DNA of 49,741 nucleotides, from NCBI GenBank assembly GCA_944386545.1, contig CALXBK010000010.1, forward strand, positions 1 through 49,741, written 5' to 3'. Of the stretch, positions 1-11,091 are shown piece after piece; positions within the stretch are counted from its first letter, which is position 1; every line of letters starts with the position of its first letter. A program made the position numbers and the translations under genes. Under the pieces are notes generated by a model. That model saw only the letters and a program-made list of their open reading frames with translations. It was not told where the DNA came from and did not search any database. This DNA is from an uncultured Ruminiclostridium sp. GTDB lineage: Bacteria > Bacillota > Clostridia > Oscillospirales > Ruminococcaceae.

Positions 1-30
1 CAAGCAGCTACCTAACACAGCAGCTGCTTG
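1..30. repeat. Inverted repeat at the window edge
   Basis: CAAGCAGCT (1-9) is the reverse complement of AGCTGCTTG (22-30), with a 12-nt loop. It could be the end of a terminator or leader belonging to a gene left of the window. No T-tract follows it closely, so its role is uncertain. Confidence 0.4.
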
Positions 31-80
31 CATAATTCCATTTTAACTTTTTACCCCAACTATTGACAAAGAGCCCATAA

Positions 81-120
81 AAATAAGCGGAGAGCCTCGG
101 CTCTCCGCTTATTTTATTCT
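81..120 (-). terminator. Rho-independent terminator after rimI (possibly bidirectional)
   Basis: AAATAAGCGGAGAGCC (81-96) pairs with GGCTCTCCGCTTATTT (99-114), a near-perfect stem with A/T-rich tracts on both sides. It lies just beyond the rimI stop codon, so it probably ends the minus-strand polA-rimI transcript. The flanking T and A runs would also let it work for a plus-strand gene entering from the left. Confidence 0.8.
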
Positions 121-123
121 TTT

Positions 124-576
124 TTATTCTATTCTAAGCGCATAATTCACCGCGTCACAAACGGGATTTTTATAATACCCGCGCCTCACTCCGATTTTCT
201 TAAATCCGTACTTCTCATAAAGCCGTATAGCAGGAATATTATCCGCCCTGACTTCAAGAAAAGCATTTGCGACGGAATTTGCACGGCACTTATCAATAAA
301 AAACCTCATCAGCATATCCGCAACGCCTTTTTTTCTGAAGCGCTCCGACACGGCTATGCGGTAAAGCTCGCACTCGTCTGCGGCAATCTGTCCGAAAACG
401 TAACCCGCTATCACATTATCAACCGTTACCGCGCCGAATACCGAGCTGTTCTGACTTAACTGCCTGTCAATGCTTTTTTCACTCCAGTAATCATAAAAGC
501 ATTCTTTTTCTATTGCGGCGACGGAATTAACGATATAATCTCTGTCGTCGGCCTTTGTGCAATCAATGAGTTTCAT
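124..576 (-). CDS. rimI: Ribosomal protein bS18 alanine N-acetyltransferase (RimI-type GNAT)
   Basis: This is a single GNAT domain of about 150 residues. It has the acetyl-CoA binding motif A as RFRKKGVADML and the typical RimI end, with NIPAIRLYEKYGFKKIGVRRGYY followed by a short tail. RimI enzymes acetylate the N-terminal alanine of ribosomal protein bS18. I chose the ATG at 574-576 (MKLIDC...), which overlaps the polA end by 14 nt. An upstream ATG at 601-603 would add nine residues and overlap polA by 41 nt. The overlap suggests cotranscription and translational coupling with polA. A different GNAT specificity cannot be excluded, but the C-terminal motif is typical of RimI. Confidence 0.8.
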   Translation of the reverse strand: MKLIDCTKADDRDYIVNSVAAIEKECFYDYWSEKSIDRQLSQNSSVFGAVTVDNVIAGYVFGQIAADECELYRIAVSERFRKKGVADMLMRFFIDKCRANSVANAFLEVRADNIPAIRLYEKYGFKKIGVRRGYYKNPVCDAVNYALRIE

Positions 577-3040
577 ACCAAGTCTTACCTGTCTTGACGT
601 CAACTATCATCGGCACGGACAGCTTGACGGCGTTTTCCATTTCCTCCTTCAGAATAGCGGCAACCTTGTCTGCACAGCTTTCGTGCGCCTCGACGATAAG
701 CTCGTCATGCACCTGCAAAATCAGTTTTGCGTCAAGCCCGCTTTCTTTCAGTCTGTTGTAAACCTTAATCATCGCAATCTTGATAATATCCGCCGCAGTA
801 CCCTGAATGGGAGTGTTCATCGCAATTCTTTTGCCAAGCGCCTGCAAAATTCTGTTTTTTGCGGCAAGCTCCTTGATATATCTTCTTCTGCCGAAAAGCG
901 TTTCGACATAGCCCGTCTTTTGTGCGTCAAGGACGGTCTTTTCCATATATGAAGCAACGCCGGAATACTTTGAGAGATACTCCCTTATATAAGCGTCCGC
1001 CTGTCTTACCGTAACGCCTATATCCTTTGAGAGGGAGAACGCTCCGATGCCGTAAACTATGCCGAAGTTTACCGCTTTCGCCTTTCTTCTCAGCTCGCTT
1101 GTCACCCATTCCATAGGCTGATTGAATACCTGCGAGGCAGTGACGGTGTGAATGTCAACTCCGTCGTTGAACGCCTTTTTCATAATTTCGTCATTTGAGA
1201 TATGCGCCAGCACACGAAGCTCAATCTGTGAATAATCCGCGTCTACCAGAAGATAGCCGTCCTTTGCGGTAAAAAATCGCCTCATCTCACGGCCAAGCTC
1301 GGTGCGCACGGGGATATTCTGAATGTTCGGCTCGGCGCTTGAAATTCTTCCCGTCCTCGTTTCGGTCTGCTTGAAAGTGGAGTGAATACGTCCGTCCTCT
1401 CCCACAACCTTTAAAAGTCCCGTCACATAAGTGCCGGACAGCTTTGTCAGAGCGCGGTATTCCATAATAAGCGGAACTATCGGGTGCTTGTCTGTAAGCT
1501 GTTCAAGCACCTCGGCGTTGGTGGAATATCCCGTCTTTGTCTTTTTACCGAAAGGCAGGGCGAGCTTGTCAAACAGCACCGTGCCGAGCTGTTTGGGAGA
1601 AGCGATGTTAAATTCCTCTCCTGCGTATTCGTATATTTTTGAAGTTATTTCGTTTATTTCTGAGTCAAGTCGCTTTCCGAAGGCGTTTATACCGTCGGTA
1701 TCTAATTTTATACCCTCACGCTCCATAGAGCAAAGCACGCTTGCAAGCGGAATTTCCACGGTTGTGAGCAGCTCCTGCGCCTTCTGTCCGTAAAGCTCGG
1801 CGTACAGCTTTTGGTTTAAATCCGCAATGGTTATGGATTTTTCCTGCGGAGTTGTACCTAAAGGCGTGCCGTACCTTACGCACAGTTTTTCCGCCGAATA
1901 GTCTGCGCTGTCAGGCTCTGCAAGATAAGCGGCAAGGGTAGTGTCGAAAACCGTGTTGCTTATGTTCTCAAGTCCGGTAAGCGATAGCGTTTCCTTTAAA
2001 TTAAAGGTGTGCTTAAGCTGTTCGCTTTTTGCAAAATCAGCCAATCTGTCCTTTTCGACGGGGGCGGGCATACCTATATCGCCAGCATAAACCGTACCGC
2101 CGTCATCAAAGACAATCTGCGCCTTTTCCATCAGCGGTATTTTTTCTGCATCAGCCGCTTTCTTCTGCTGAATAAGCGGCCGGGGCTTTATTTCAAGCTT
2201 TTGCAGGAGCTTGTACATTTCAAGCTCGGAGAGGATTTGGCTGAGCGTTTCCTCATCTCTCTTTGCGGGAATATAGCTTTGTAAATCAAGGTTAATGGGT
2301 GCGGTAAGACAGATTTCGGCAAGCCTTCTGCTCATATAACAGCTCTCCTTGCCGTTTTCAAGCTTTTTGCGAAGTCCTGCGGTTATAGAGGGCGAGCCGA
2401 TATTCTCGTACACGCCGTCAATGCTTTTAAATTCCTTGATAAGCGACAGTGCGGTCTTTTCTCCCACTCCCGCAACGCCGGGGATATTGTCGCTCGAATC
2501 GCCCATCAGCGCCTTGACATCTATCATCTGAAGCGGTTCGACGCCGTACTCGCAGAAAATGTCGTTCGGAGTGTAATATTCGTCCCCCTTTGTTCTTGCA
2601 AGCCTTACAGTGACATATTCGTTTACAAGCTGAAAGGAGTCCCTGTCACCCGTGGAAATTGTACATTTTATTCCGTTTTCAGCACAGTGCGCGCTTATTG
2701 TTCCGATAATATCGTCCGCCTCGTACCCTTCTTTTTCGATAATCTGTATACCCATTGCCCTTATTATCTTTTTGGTGTAGGGAAGCTGTTCTGCAAGCTC
2801 GTCGGGCATACCCTTTCTGTTTGCCTTGTAGCCTCCATACATATTGTGCCTGAATGTCGGAGCTTTTAAATCAAATGCTACCGCTATATATTGGGGGGTT
2901 ATATCCTTTTTCAGCATAAGCAGGGTATTCATAAAGCCCGTTACGGCATTTGTCGGAACGCCCTTTGTGTTTGTCAGTATGCGTATGCCGTAAAAAGAAC
3001 GGTTGAGTATACTGTTTCCGTCAATGATAAGAAAGCTCAT
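563..3040 (-). CDS. polA: DNA polymerase I
   Basis: The 825-residue protein has the family A layout. An N-terminal 5'-3' exonuclease (about 1-290) carries EADDIIG, STGDRDSFQLV and ALMGDSSDNIPGVAGVGEKTA. A middle 3'-5' exonuclease-like domain follows (about 300-450), then the polymerase domain with motif A DADYSQIELR, motif B RRKAKAVNFGIVYG and motif C QVHDELIVE. The enzyme removes RNA primers and fills repair gaps. In the middle domain the acidic DxE motif is absent (the region reads IVFDDGGTVYAG), as are the other two exonuclease motifs, so proofreading is probably lost, as in Bacillus PolA. The gene starts 31 nt after ppk and overlaps rimI. Confidence 0.97.
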   Translation of the reverse strand: MSFLIIDGNSILNRSFYGIRILTNTKGVPTNAVTGFMNTLLMLKKDITPQYIAVAFDLKAPTFRHNMYGGYKANRKGMPDELAEQLPYTKKIIRAMGIQIIEKEGYEADDIIGTISAHCAENGIKCTISTGDRDSFQLVNEYVTVRLARTKGDEYYTPNDIFCEYGVEPLQMIDVKALMGDSSDNIPGVAGVGEKTALSLIKEFKSIDGVYENIGSPSITAGLRKKLENGKESCYMSRRLAEICLTAPINLDLQSYIPAKRDEETLSQILSELEMYKLLQKLEIKPRPLIQQKKAADAEKIPLMEKAQIVFDDGGTVYAGDIGMPAPVEKDRLADFAKSEQLKHTFNLKETLSLTGLENISNTVFDTTLAAYLAEPDSADYSAEKLCVRYGTPLGTTPQEKSITIADLNQKLYAELYGQKAQELLTTVEIPLASVLCSMEREGIKLDTDGINAFGKRLDSEINEITSKIYEYAGEEFNIASPKQLGTVLFDKLALPFGKKTKTGYSTNAEVLEQLTDKHPIVPLIMEYRALTKLSGTYVTGLLKVVGEDGRIHSTFKQTETRTGRISSAEPNIQNIPVRTELGREMRRFFTAKDGYLLVDADYSQIELRVLAHISNDEIMKKAFNDGVDIHTVTASQVFNQPMEWVTSELRRKAKAVNFGIVYGIGAFSLSKDIGVTVRQADAYIREYLSKYSGVASYMEKTVLDAQKTGYVETLFGRRRYIKELAAKNRILQALGKRIAMNTPIQGTAADIIKIAMIKVYNRLKESGLDAKLILQVHDELIVEAHESCADKVAAILKEEMENAVKLSVPMIVDVKTGKTWYETH

Positions 3041-3071
3041 GTTATATTCCTTTCAAGCTTTTCATAAGCGT

Positions 3072-5195
3072 TTATTTAAATTTGGAGCGAAGCTTTGCAA
3101 ACAGGGACTTTGAAGGCTTTTTGTACAGCTTTTCGGCTTGCTGTGCCTCCTTGTATGCCTGCTCGTAGAAAAGACGGTGCACCTCAAGCGGGGCTTCGCC
3201 CTCCCTTGGCTCCTTGCGGCGGTAAATACCGTCGCTGCACTGTATTCTCGCCTTGACGTTGTCGCAAAGCATGGTGTTGAATATCTCTACAACCCTGTCG
3301 GCAATTTTGCTGTCCTTGATGGGAACGGCAACCTCCACCCTGCGCTCGGTATTTCTTGTCATGAAGTCGGCGGAGGAGATGTAAACCCTGCGCCTGTCGT
3401 CCTTGCCGAATATATAAATTCTGCTGTGCTCAAGAAATCTTCCGACAATTGAAATTACGCTGATGTTTTCCGTATAGCCGGGTATTCCCGAAATAAGACA
3501 GCATATACCTCTTATGATAAGCTCAATTTTTACGCCCTTACAGCTCGCTTCAATCAGCTTGTCGATTATGTCCTTGTCGGTAAGGGAGTTCATTTTAAGC
3601 CCGATATATCCGTCGTTGCCGTAGGTTATCTCATTATCTATCATTTCCACAATGCGGGATTTTAAGCATTTCGGCGCGACCAGCAGATTTGTACTGCTTT
3701 CTACCGTTGCGCCAAGCGACAGGGCATTGAATACCGTGCTTGCGTCTGCGCCTATCGTCTTGTCCGAAGTCATAAGCGTAAGGTCGGTGTACAGCTTTGA
3801 GGTTTTTTCGTTGTAGTTGCCTGTGCCTATCTGGGTGAAATACTTTATGCTGCTTCCCTGTCTGCGGGTAATCAACAGCAGCTTTGAGTGTACCTTGAGG
3901 CAGTCAAGACCGTAAATAATCTTTACGCCCGCTTCCTCCATCTTTTTGCTCCAGCCGATGTTGTTTTCCTCGTCAAAGCGGGCTCTCAGCTCAACCAAAG
4001 CCATTACCTGCTTGCCGTTTTCCGCCGCCCTGATAAGTGCGCTGACAATCTCGCTGTTGCGGGCAACCCTGTAAAGAGTAATCTTGATTGAAGAAACATA
4101 CGGGTCCTCTGCGGCTTCTTCAAGCAGACGCAAAAAATTCTTGAATTTGTTGTAGGGGTAGGAAAGCAGAATATCACGCTGTGAAAGCTGGGTAAACATA
4201 CTCTCATACGGATTTACCATAACCGAGCTTTGCGGTGAAACAGGGGAGTAGAACAGCTCGGGTCTGTCGCTTAATCTGTCCTCAATATCCGACATAAAGC
4301 TCATATCCAGAGGACAGCTTTGCATGAACGAAAAGTCCTCGGACAGCTCAAGATGCTGTAAAAGCTGTTTTACGAGTGCGGCAGAGGCATCGTAGGAAAA
4401 CTCAGCTCTGACGGGCATCAGCTTTTTTCTTTTGCGGCAAAGCTCCTCCATGACGTTTCTGAAATCCATGTCATGGTCGTAAAGCGCCTCGTTTGCGTCA
4501 ATATCGGCGTTGCGGGTAACTCTGAACAGACAGCGGCTTTCAACGGTGAAGCTCGGGAACATCATATTGGTGAAGTGCAGTATTGCGTCCTCAACCAGCA
4601 CATAGCGGAGCTTTTCTCCGGGCAGGAGTATAACCCTCGGAAAATCAATGTCGGACTGCGCGTTCATAAGTCCCAGCACCGTCTTTTTCTTTTCGTCGTT
4701 TTTATGCTTTAACAAAGCGGCGGCATAAACCGTGCGGTTTTTTACAAAGGGGAAGGGGTGATTTTTGTCGATTATGCCGGGGGAGAGCAGGGGCATAACC
4801 TCTCTTTCAAAATACAGCCGCAAAAATAAAGCGTCGTCGCTCTTTAAATCCGAGGGCTTTACAAGCTCGGCGTATTCCTTAAGACAATCGTTTATCTGCG
4901 AGTAGGCAAAATCCTTGACGTACAGCAGCTCCCGCACCCTAAAGGCGATATAGGTAAGCTGTTCGCTTGCAGTCATGTTGGTTTTGTTTTCCTGCTTTTT
5001 CGGTTCAACGAGATTTTGGTCGTACAACGAGCCTACCCGCACCATGAAAAATTCGTCCAAGTTACTGCTGAAAATGGAAACAAACCTCAGCCGTTCAAAA
5101 AGCGGAACATTCTCGTCCTGCGCTTCTTCAAGAACTCTTTTGTTGAATTTAAGCCACGATAATTCTCTGTTGTCATATACGCCGCTTGTCTGCAT
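3072..5195 (-). CDS. ppk: Polyphosphate kinase 1
   Basis: The 707-residue protein is full length for PPK1, which reversibly makes polyphosphate from the gamma phosphate of ATP. The N-terminal domain starts with the typical DNRELSWLKFNKRVLEEA and SIFSSNLDEFFMVRVG. The autophosphorylated histidine lies in LKVHSKLLLI, and the second catalytic histidine in RFLEHSRIYIF, followed by VYISSADFMTRN. The gene lies between pyrG and polA on the same strand. A hairpin after pyrG may partly separate its transcription from pyrG. ATG start at 5195 follows a GGGAGAGG ribosome binding site. Confidence 0.97.
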   Translation of the reverse strand: MQTSGVYDNRELSWLKFNKRVLEEAQDENVPLFERLRFVSIFSSNLDEFFMVRVGSLYDQNLVEPKKQENKTNMTASEQLTYIAFRVRELLYVKDFAYSQINDCLKEYAELVKPSDLKSDDALFLRLYFEREVMPLLSPGIIDKNHPFPFVKNRTVYAAALLKHKNDEKKKTVLGLMNAQSDIDFPRVILLPGEKLRYVLVEDAILHFTNMMFPSFTVESRCLFRVTRNADIDANEALYDHDMDFRNVMEELCRKRKKLMPVRAEFSYDASAALVKQLLQHLELSEDFSFMQSCPLDMSFMSDIEDRLSDRPELFYSPVSPQSSVMVNPYESMFTQLSQRDILLSYPYNKFKNFLRLLEEAAEDPYVSSIKITLYRVARNSEIVSALIRAAENGKQVMALVELRARFDEENNIGWSKKMEEAGVKIIYGLDCLKVHSKLLLITRRQGSSIKYFTQIGTGNYNEKTSKLYTDLTLMTSDKTIGADASTVFNALSLGATVESSTNLLVAPKCLKSRIVEMIDNEITYGNDGYIGLKMNSLTDKDIIDKLIEASCKGVKIELIIRGICCLISGIPGYTENISVISIVGRFLEHSRIYIFGKDDRRRVYISSADFMTRNTERRVEVAVPIKDSKIADRVVEIFNTMLCDNVKARIQCSDGIYRRKEPREGEAPLEVHRLFYEQAYKEAQQAEKLYKKPSKSLFAKLRSKFK

Positions 5196-5273
5196 AAATT
5201 ACCTCTCCCATAGTCGGTGGTGTGAAAAATCTGTTTAAATTATGGGTAAAAATTCCGTAAAATACCCTCAATT

Positions 5274-5307
5274 ATTAATATAACCGCCCACCTTACGGCG
5301 GGCAGTT
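5274..5307 (-). terminator. Hairpin after pyrG, weak terminator
   Basis: On the minus strand GCCCGCC-GTAA-GGTGGGC forms a 7-bp stem, including one G.U pair, with a GTAA loop. It lies 15-35 nt after the pyrG stop, and an AT-rich but interrupted T tract follows. The G.U pair exists only on the minus strand, which fits a role ending pyrG transcripts. Read-through into ppk is likely. Confidence 0.5.
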
Positions 5308-5320
5308 ATACTGCGGAAAT

Positions 5321-6937
<1,617 letters not shown>

Positions 6938-6941
6938 TCAG

Positions 6942-6980
6942 TCCTTCCCGTGAACGGCAGACAGTAAAAGTTACCGTTCA
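6942..6980 (-). promoter_or_regulatory. pyrG leader: ribosome binding site and adjoining hairpin
   Basis: On the minus strand the leader holds TGAACGG (6980-6974) and CCGTTCA (6957-6951), able to form a 7-bp stem with a 16-nt loop. One base later comes GGGAAGGA (6949-6942), the pyrG ribosome binding site. The stem therefore directly abuts the Shine-Dalgarno sequence and could affect translation initiation. This is a structural observation; no known motif was recognised. Confidence 0.45.
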
Positions 6981-7010
6981 AAAAATTTTTATATATATAT
7001 ATCAAATATA

Positions 7011-7039
7011 ATTATACTAAATCAGCAGATTTTTTTCAA
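7011..7039 (-). promoter_or_regulatory. Sigma-A promoter of pyrG
   Basis: On the minus strand TTGAAA (7039-7034) and TATAAT (7016-7011) are separated by exactly 17 nt. Transcription would start at about 7004, giving a leader of roughly 70 nt before the pyrG ATG. The rest of the 6935-7271 gap is AT-rich. A weaker plus-strand candidate, TTGACG (7093-7098) with TTTATT (7116-7121), could serve the lipoprotein gene, and TATAAT-like runs lie at 7188-7201. Confidence 0.8.
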
Positions 7040-7271
7040 GTGCTTTTGAATTTTTTAAGCCTGTATAATCATATACAAAATAAACAAATAACTTGACGGC
7101 GATTTGTGCATTTCGTTTATTTTTAAACAAAGTGTAGAAATACAGCCTGAAAAATGATAAAATTAATTAGGTAGTATCAGTAAACCTTATAATTATATAA
7201 TATATACTGTATGTTGGGAATTTTTCCATGATTTGACGAAAAAATTTCTTAAAAGAAGAGAGGAATAGAAA

Positions 7272-8252
7272 ATGAGAAAACCGTTTGTGAAATTTACCGC
7301 TGCTGTTGTCGCCTGTACCTGTGCGATGAGTCTTAGCGGCTGTTATTTTTTCCCCGAAGAGGAAAAGCTGCTCGATCCCCCTGTTTTAAAGGTTGAGGAT
7401 GTAACATATTCTACTTACAGAGCGGTAAAAAAGACGATAGTAAACAAGGCAAGCTCTACGGGCTACTGCGTTTCAAAGTTAGAGGAAAACTGCGCGTTTA
7501 CAAGAGCTGACGGTATATTAAAGACAATTTACGTAAAATCCGGCGATACCGTCAAAGAGGGCGACCTTTTAGCGGAATACAACACGGGCGACCTTGAATA
7601 CCGTCTGCGCGAGCAGGAGCTTAAAGTACAGCAGGCGCAGAACACCTACAACGCAACAGGCAGTGAAAATGACAGATTACAGCTTGAAATAGAAAAAAAC
7701 ACGCTTGCCCAGTACAAGGACGAGTATGACGGCTCAAAGCTGTACGCTCCCTGCGACGGACTTGTGAGCTTTACTGAGAAAATGGACCCCGGCGCGTCCG
7801 TCAAGGCTTATCAGACTATCGTCAAGATAATCGATCCCGACAGTATATATGTAAAGGCTACCGTAAACGACGAGCGCAAATTTACTCTGAATCAGGATGT
7901 CACTATTACGATTGACGGTGTGGATTACGAGGGTAAGGTTGTAAAAACCCCCATTGAAGCAAAGGAACAGGGCGACGAGGACGTGACCTCGGTATACGCC
8001 GAATTTAAAGGCGTGCTTCCGAGCTTTACAAAGGTCGGCACAGTCGCCGACATTTCCTACATAAAGGAGCAGGCGGAAAACGCGATAGTAATACCCAAAT
8101 ATCTCGTCAAAACGTTGTCGGGACAGGATTATGTCCAGGTTTACAAGGACGGCGTAAAGACGGAGGTTAATGTTGAAACCGGAATTACCAATGCCACCGA
8201 GGTGCAGATTATATCAGGTCTTTCCGAGGGTGACGAGGTTGTGGTAAAGTAA
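7272..8252 (+). CDS. Lipoprotein membrane-fusion (HlyD/RND-type) adaptor subunit
   Basis: The 326-residue protein starts with a lipoprotein signal; the lipobox LSGC places the lipidated cysteine at residue 24. It continues with a biotinyl-lipoyl-like half motif (GILKTIYVKSGDTVKEGDLLAEYNT), a short alpha-hairpin (EQELKVQQAQNTYN), the second half motif (YAPCDGLVSFTEKMDPGASVK) and beta-barrel domains. Such adaptors work with ABC permeases of the MacB/FtsX type in export. The permease gene follows after 45 nt, so the two probably form one transporter. A GAAGAGAGGAA ribosome binding site precedes the ATG. The substrate is unknown. Confidence 0.85.
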   Translation: MRKPFVKFTAAVVACTCAMSLSGCYFFPEEEKLLDPPVLKVEDVTYSTYRAVKKTIVNKASSTGYCVSKLEENCAFTRADGILKTIYVKSGDTVKEGDLLAEYNTGDLEYRLREQELKVQQAQNTYNATGSENDRLQLEIEKNTLAQYKDEYDGSKLYAPCDGLVSFTEKMDPGASVKAYQTIVKIIDPDSIYVKATVNDERKFTLNQDVTITIDGVDYEGKVVKTPIEAKEQGDEDVTSVYAEFKGVLPSFTKVGTVADISYIKEQAENAIVIPKYLVKTLSGQDYVQVYKDGVKTEVNVETGITNATEVQIISGLSEGDEVVVK

Positions 8253-8297
8253 CTCTCGGCACCGGCAAAATTACCTGTACAGGAAGGATTTTAAGAA

Positions 8298-11063
8298 ATG
8301 TTTACCTTGCTATGGCGCAAAATGCGTAATACAAAATGGATGGTAATGTGTCTGTTCATAGGCTTTTTGCTTGCAGCAGGCATGATGAGCACCATTCCCA
8401 TATATATGGACGCGTCGCTTCAGCGTATGCTTATCAAGGATATGGAGCAGTATCAGCTTGATACGGGAAAATTCCCCGGCTTGTACTCCGTTTCAAAGCA
8501 AAGTCAGCTCGGAATGGCTGAGGCTGACCAGCAGGCGCTTATCGACAGTATCGTATCGGGTGCGGATTCAAGAATTTCAGCGATAGGAATATCTCCCGAG
8601 GTTTCCAAAACCACCCTTATCGACGACTGCCTTTACATAGTCAACGGAGAGCGCAACGGTGCGGAGCTTTCCACCCGTCTTAAAATGGTAGGAATGTCCG
8701 ACCACCTTGAACACATGAATATAGTAAGAGGCTCTCTGCCATCAGCCACCCCTGTGGACGGAGTTTACGAGGGCGTTGCAACCGAGGACGCACTCCAGAC
8801 GCTCGGAATAAATATCGGCACTACATATAAGGTAGTGTCCTTAGCGTCGGGAGTTGAGCCGTACTATGTCAGAATAACGGGCGTATTTGAGCAAAAAACC
8901 GACAACGATACCTACTGGGCGGAAACCCTTGACGGTTATCTCAACGCAATATTCGTTGATATTGACACCGTGAGAAATGAGATGATGCCCGCAGGCAGAT
9001 TTAACGCCGTCGATATTTCCCGCAGATATTCCCTTGACTATCATTCGCTTGATATGAACCGCATTTCCGATGTCACTGCAGAGCTTGCCCTTGACGAGCA
9101 ATATTACGCACAGGCGGGCTATACACATGAATTCAATGTTGCGGATATTATCGGAAACTATACCGAAAGGGCAGAGCGTCTTACCCGCATACTGTGGATA
9201 TTGCAAATTCCCGCTATGGTAATGCTGGCGTTCTACCTCTTTATGGTATCCCAGCTCAGCGTTGACCGTGAAAGAAACGAAATAGCCGTGTTCAAAAGCC
9301 GCGGAGCAAGCTCGCTTCAGGTGTTCGGGCTGTATGCGGCGCAGTCGGGAGTTTTAGGACTTGCAACGCTTGTCACAGCCCCCTTTATCGGACTTTTGCT
9401 GTGCCAGTTCCTCGGCGTTTCAAATGGCTTTCTTGAATTTGTAAACCGCACGGGCATAGCAGCAAAGATTACGGGAGTGAGCGTTTTATATGCGCTTTTG
9501 GCGGTTGTTGTTTTCTTTGTAACCACCGTTTTGCCGGTAATCCCCGCTTCAAAGCTCACAATTGTGCAGTACAAGCAGAGCCGCACAAAGGTTGTAAAAA
9601 TGTCGCTTTGGGAAAAGTGCTTTGTTGACATTATACTGCTTGCGCTTTCCTTCGGCTTCCTCTACTTCTATTCGCTTAATATTACAAACTCGATAGCCGA
9701 CGGCTCGTTTGAAGCAACAGGCGAGATAGATCCGCTTCTGTTTGTCTTTTCAACCCTTATGATTTTAGGCTTCGGACTGCTGTTTGTCCGTGTTTACCCT
9801 TATCTTCTGAGGATAATCTACTATGTCGGCAGACCGCTGTGGTCCCCCTCGCAGTATATGGCGATTACCTCGGTGTGCCGTTCTCAGGGCGGAAAAGAGC
9901 GTTTTCTCATGCTCTTCCTGGTGATGACCTTCTCGTTCGGATTGTTCTCTGCCAACACCGCAAGAGCGATAAACAACAACATCAGCGACAGAATTTATTA
10001 CGAAAACGGTGCAGATGTCGTAATAAGCGAATTTTCACTATCCACGAGCGAGGACGGAGAAAGCAGCTTTGTGGAAACCGACTTTGAACGCTACGAAAAC
10101 CTTGAAGGCGTGGATATTGCCACAAAGGTGCTTGTAAACGATACGGTAAAATTAAGAGGCTCTGACAAAAAGAATATCGGTCTTACCTTAATGGCAATAG
10201 AGCCGGATAAATTTGCGCAGACGGCATGGTTCAGAAACGACCTGCTCCCCGTGCATTGGTGGAACTACTGCAATGCGCTTGTAGAAAGCCGGTCGGGCGT
10301 CATTATTTCAAGCGGACTTGCACAAAAGGCGGGAGTACAGCAGGGCGACGTCATCTCCCTCAAATGGTACACAAACGACGCGCTTGATACAACAGTAATG
10401 GCGATAGTGGACTACTGGCCCGGACTTAACCCGAACGAATGTGACTTTGCGGTTATGAATTACGGCTATGTCCGTTCAAGAACGGAGCTTGAACCGTATC
10501 AGATATGGCTTAAGCTCGCCGACAATGCCACAAGCGAGGCGCTGTACAACAGCATAGAGCAGGAAAATCTGCCTATAGAAAGCATTAAGGACAGCTCGCA
10601 GATGCTTATTGCCGAAAAGACAGATCCATCGCTGCAAGGTATGAACGGAGCATTGACCTTGGGCTTTGTTATCATTATGATAATGACCGTAATCGGCTTC
10701 CTTATCTACTGGATACTCTCGATAAAGGGAAGAACGCTCCAGTTCGGTATACTAAGGGCTATGGGGCTTTCCTTCGGAGAGGTTATAGGCATACTCGGCT
10801 ACGAACAGCTTCTAATTTCGGGAGTTTCGATAGCTATGGCATTTATTATAGGCGGCGTGACAAGCGATTTGTTCGTGCCGTGGTTCCAGTATATGTACGC
10901 CATAAACGACCAGATACCGCCGTTCAGAGTTGCGGCAACTCAAGGCGATTATATAAAGATATACATTCTAATCGGAATTATGCTTTTGGGCGGCTTTGCG
11001 ATACTCGGAAGGCTGATACGCAGAATAAACATAAATAAGGCGCTCAAGCTCGGCGAGGATTGA
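8298..11063 (+). CDS. FtsX/MacB-like ABC transporter permease
   Basis: The 921-residue integral membrane protein has an N-terminal membrane segment (about 14-35), a large extracytoplasmic domain (about 40-290), a first FtsX-like membrane block (about 295-425), further segments near 440-535, a second extracytoplasmic domain (about 545-780) and a last FtsX block (about 785-915). Sequences such as DRERNEIAVFKSRGAS and GRTLQFGILRAMGLSFGEVIG are the cytoplasmic motifs typical of FtsX domains. It pairs with the adaptor just upstream. No ATP-binding subunit is encoded next to it, so the ATPase must come from elsewhere or the system has diverged. Confidence 0.85.
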   Translation: MFTLLWRKMRNTKWMVMCLFIGFLLAAGMMSTIPIYMDASLQRMLIKDMEQYQLDTGKFPGLYSVSKQSQLGMAEADQQALIDSIVSGADSRISAIGISPEVSKTTLIDDCLYIVNGERNGAELSTRLKMVGMSDHLEHMNIVRGSLPSATPVDGVYEGVATEDALQTLGINIGTTYKVVSLASGVEPYYVRITGVFEQKTDNDTYWAETLDGYLNAIFVDIDTVRNEMMPAGRFNAVDISRRYSLDYHSLDMNRISDVTAELALDEQYYAQAGYTHEFNVADIIGNYTERAERLTRILWILQIPAMVMLAFYLFMVSQLSVDRERNEIAVFKSRGASSLQVFGLYAAQSGVLGLATLVTAPFIGLLLCQFLGVSNGFLEFVNRTGIAAKITGVSVLYALLAVVVFFVTTVLPVIPASKLTIVQYKQSRTKVVKMSLWEKCFVDIILLALSFGFLYFYSLNITNSIADGSFEATGEIDPLLFVFSTLMILGFGLLFVRVYPYLLRIIYYVGRPLWSPSQYMAITSVCRSQGGKERFLMLFLVMTFSFGLFSANTARAINNNISDRIYYENGADVVISEFSLSTSEDGESSFVETDFERYENLEGVDIATKVLVNDTVKLRGSDKKNIGLTLMAIEPDKFAQTAWFRNDLLPVHWWNYCNALVESRSGVIISSGLAQKAGVQQGDVISLKWYTNDALDTTVMAIVDYWPGLNPNECDFAVMNYGYVRSRTELEPYQIWLKLADNATSEALYNSIEQENLPIESIKDSSQMLIAEKTDPSLQGMNGALTLGFVIIMIMTVIGFLIYWILSIKGRTLQFGILRAMGLSFGEVIGILGYEQLLISGVSIAMAFIIGGVTSDLFVPWFQYMYAINDQIPPFRVAATQGDYIKIYILIGIMLLGGFAILGRLIRRININKALKLGED

Positions 11064-11091
11064 GTCTAACATAAAAGAAAGGGGGGTTGTT

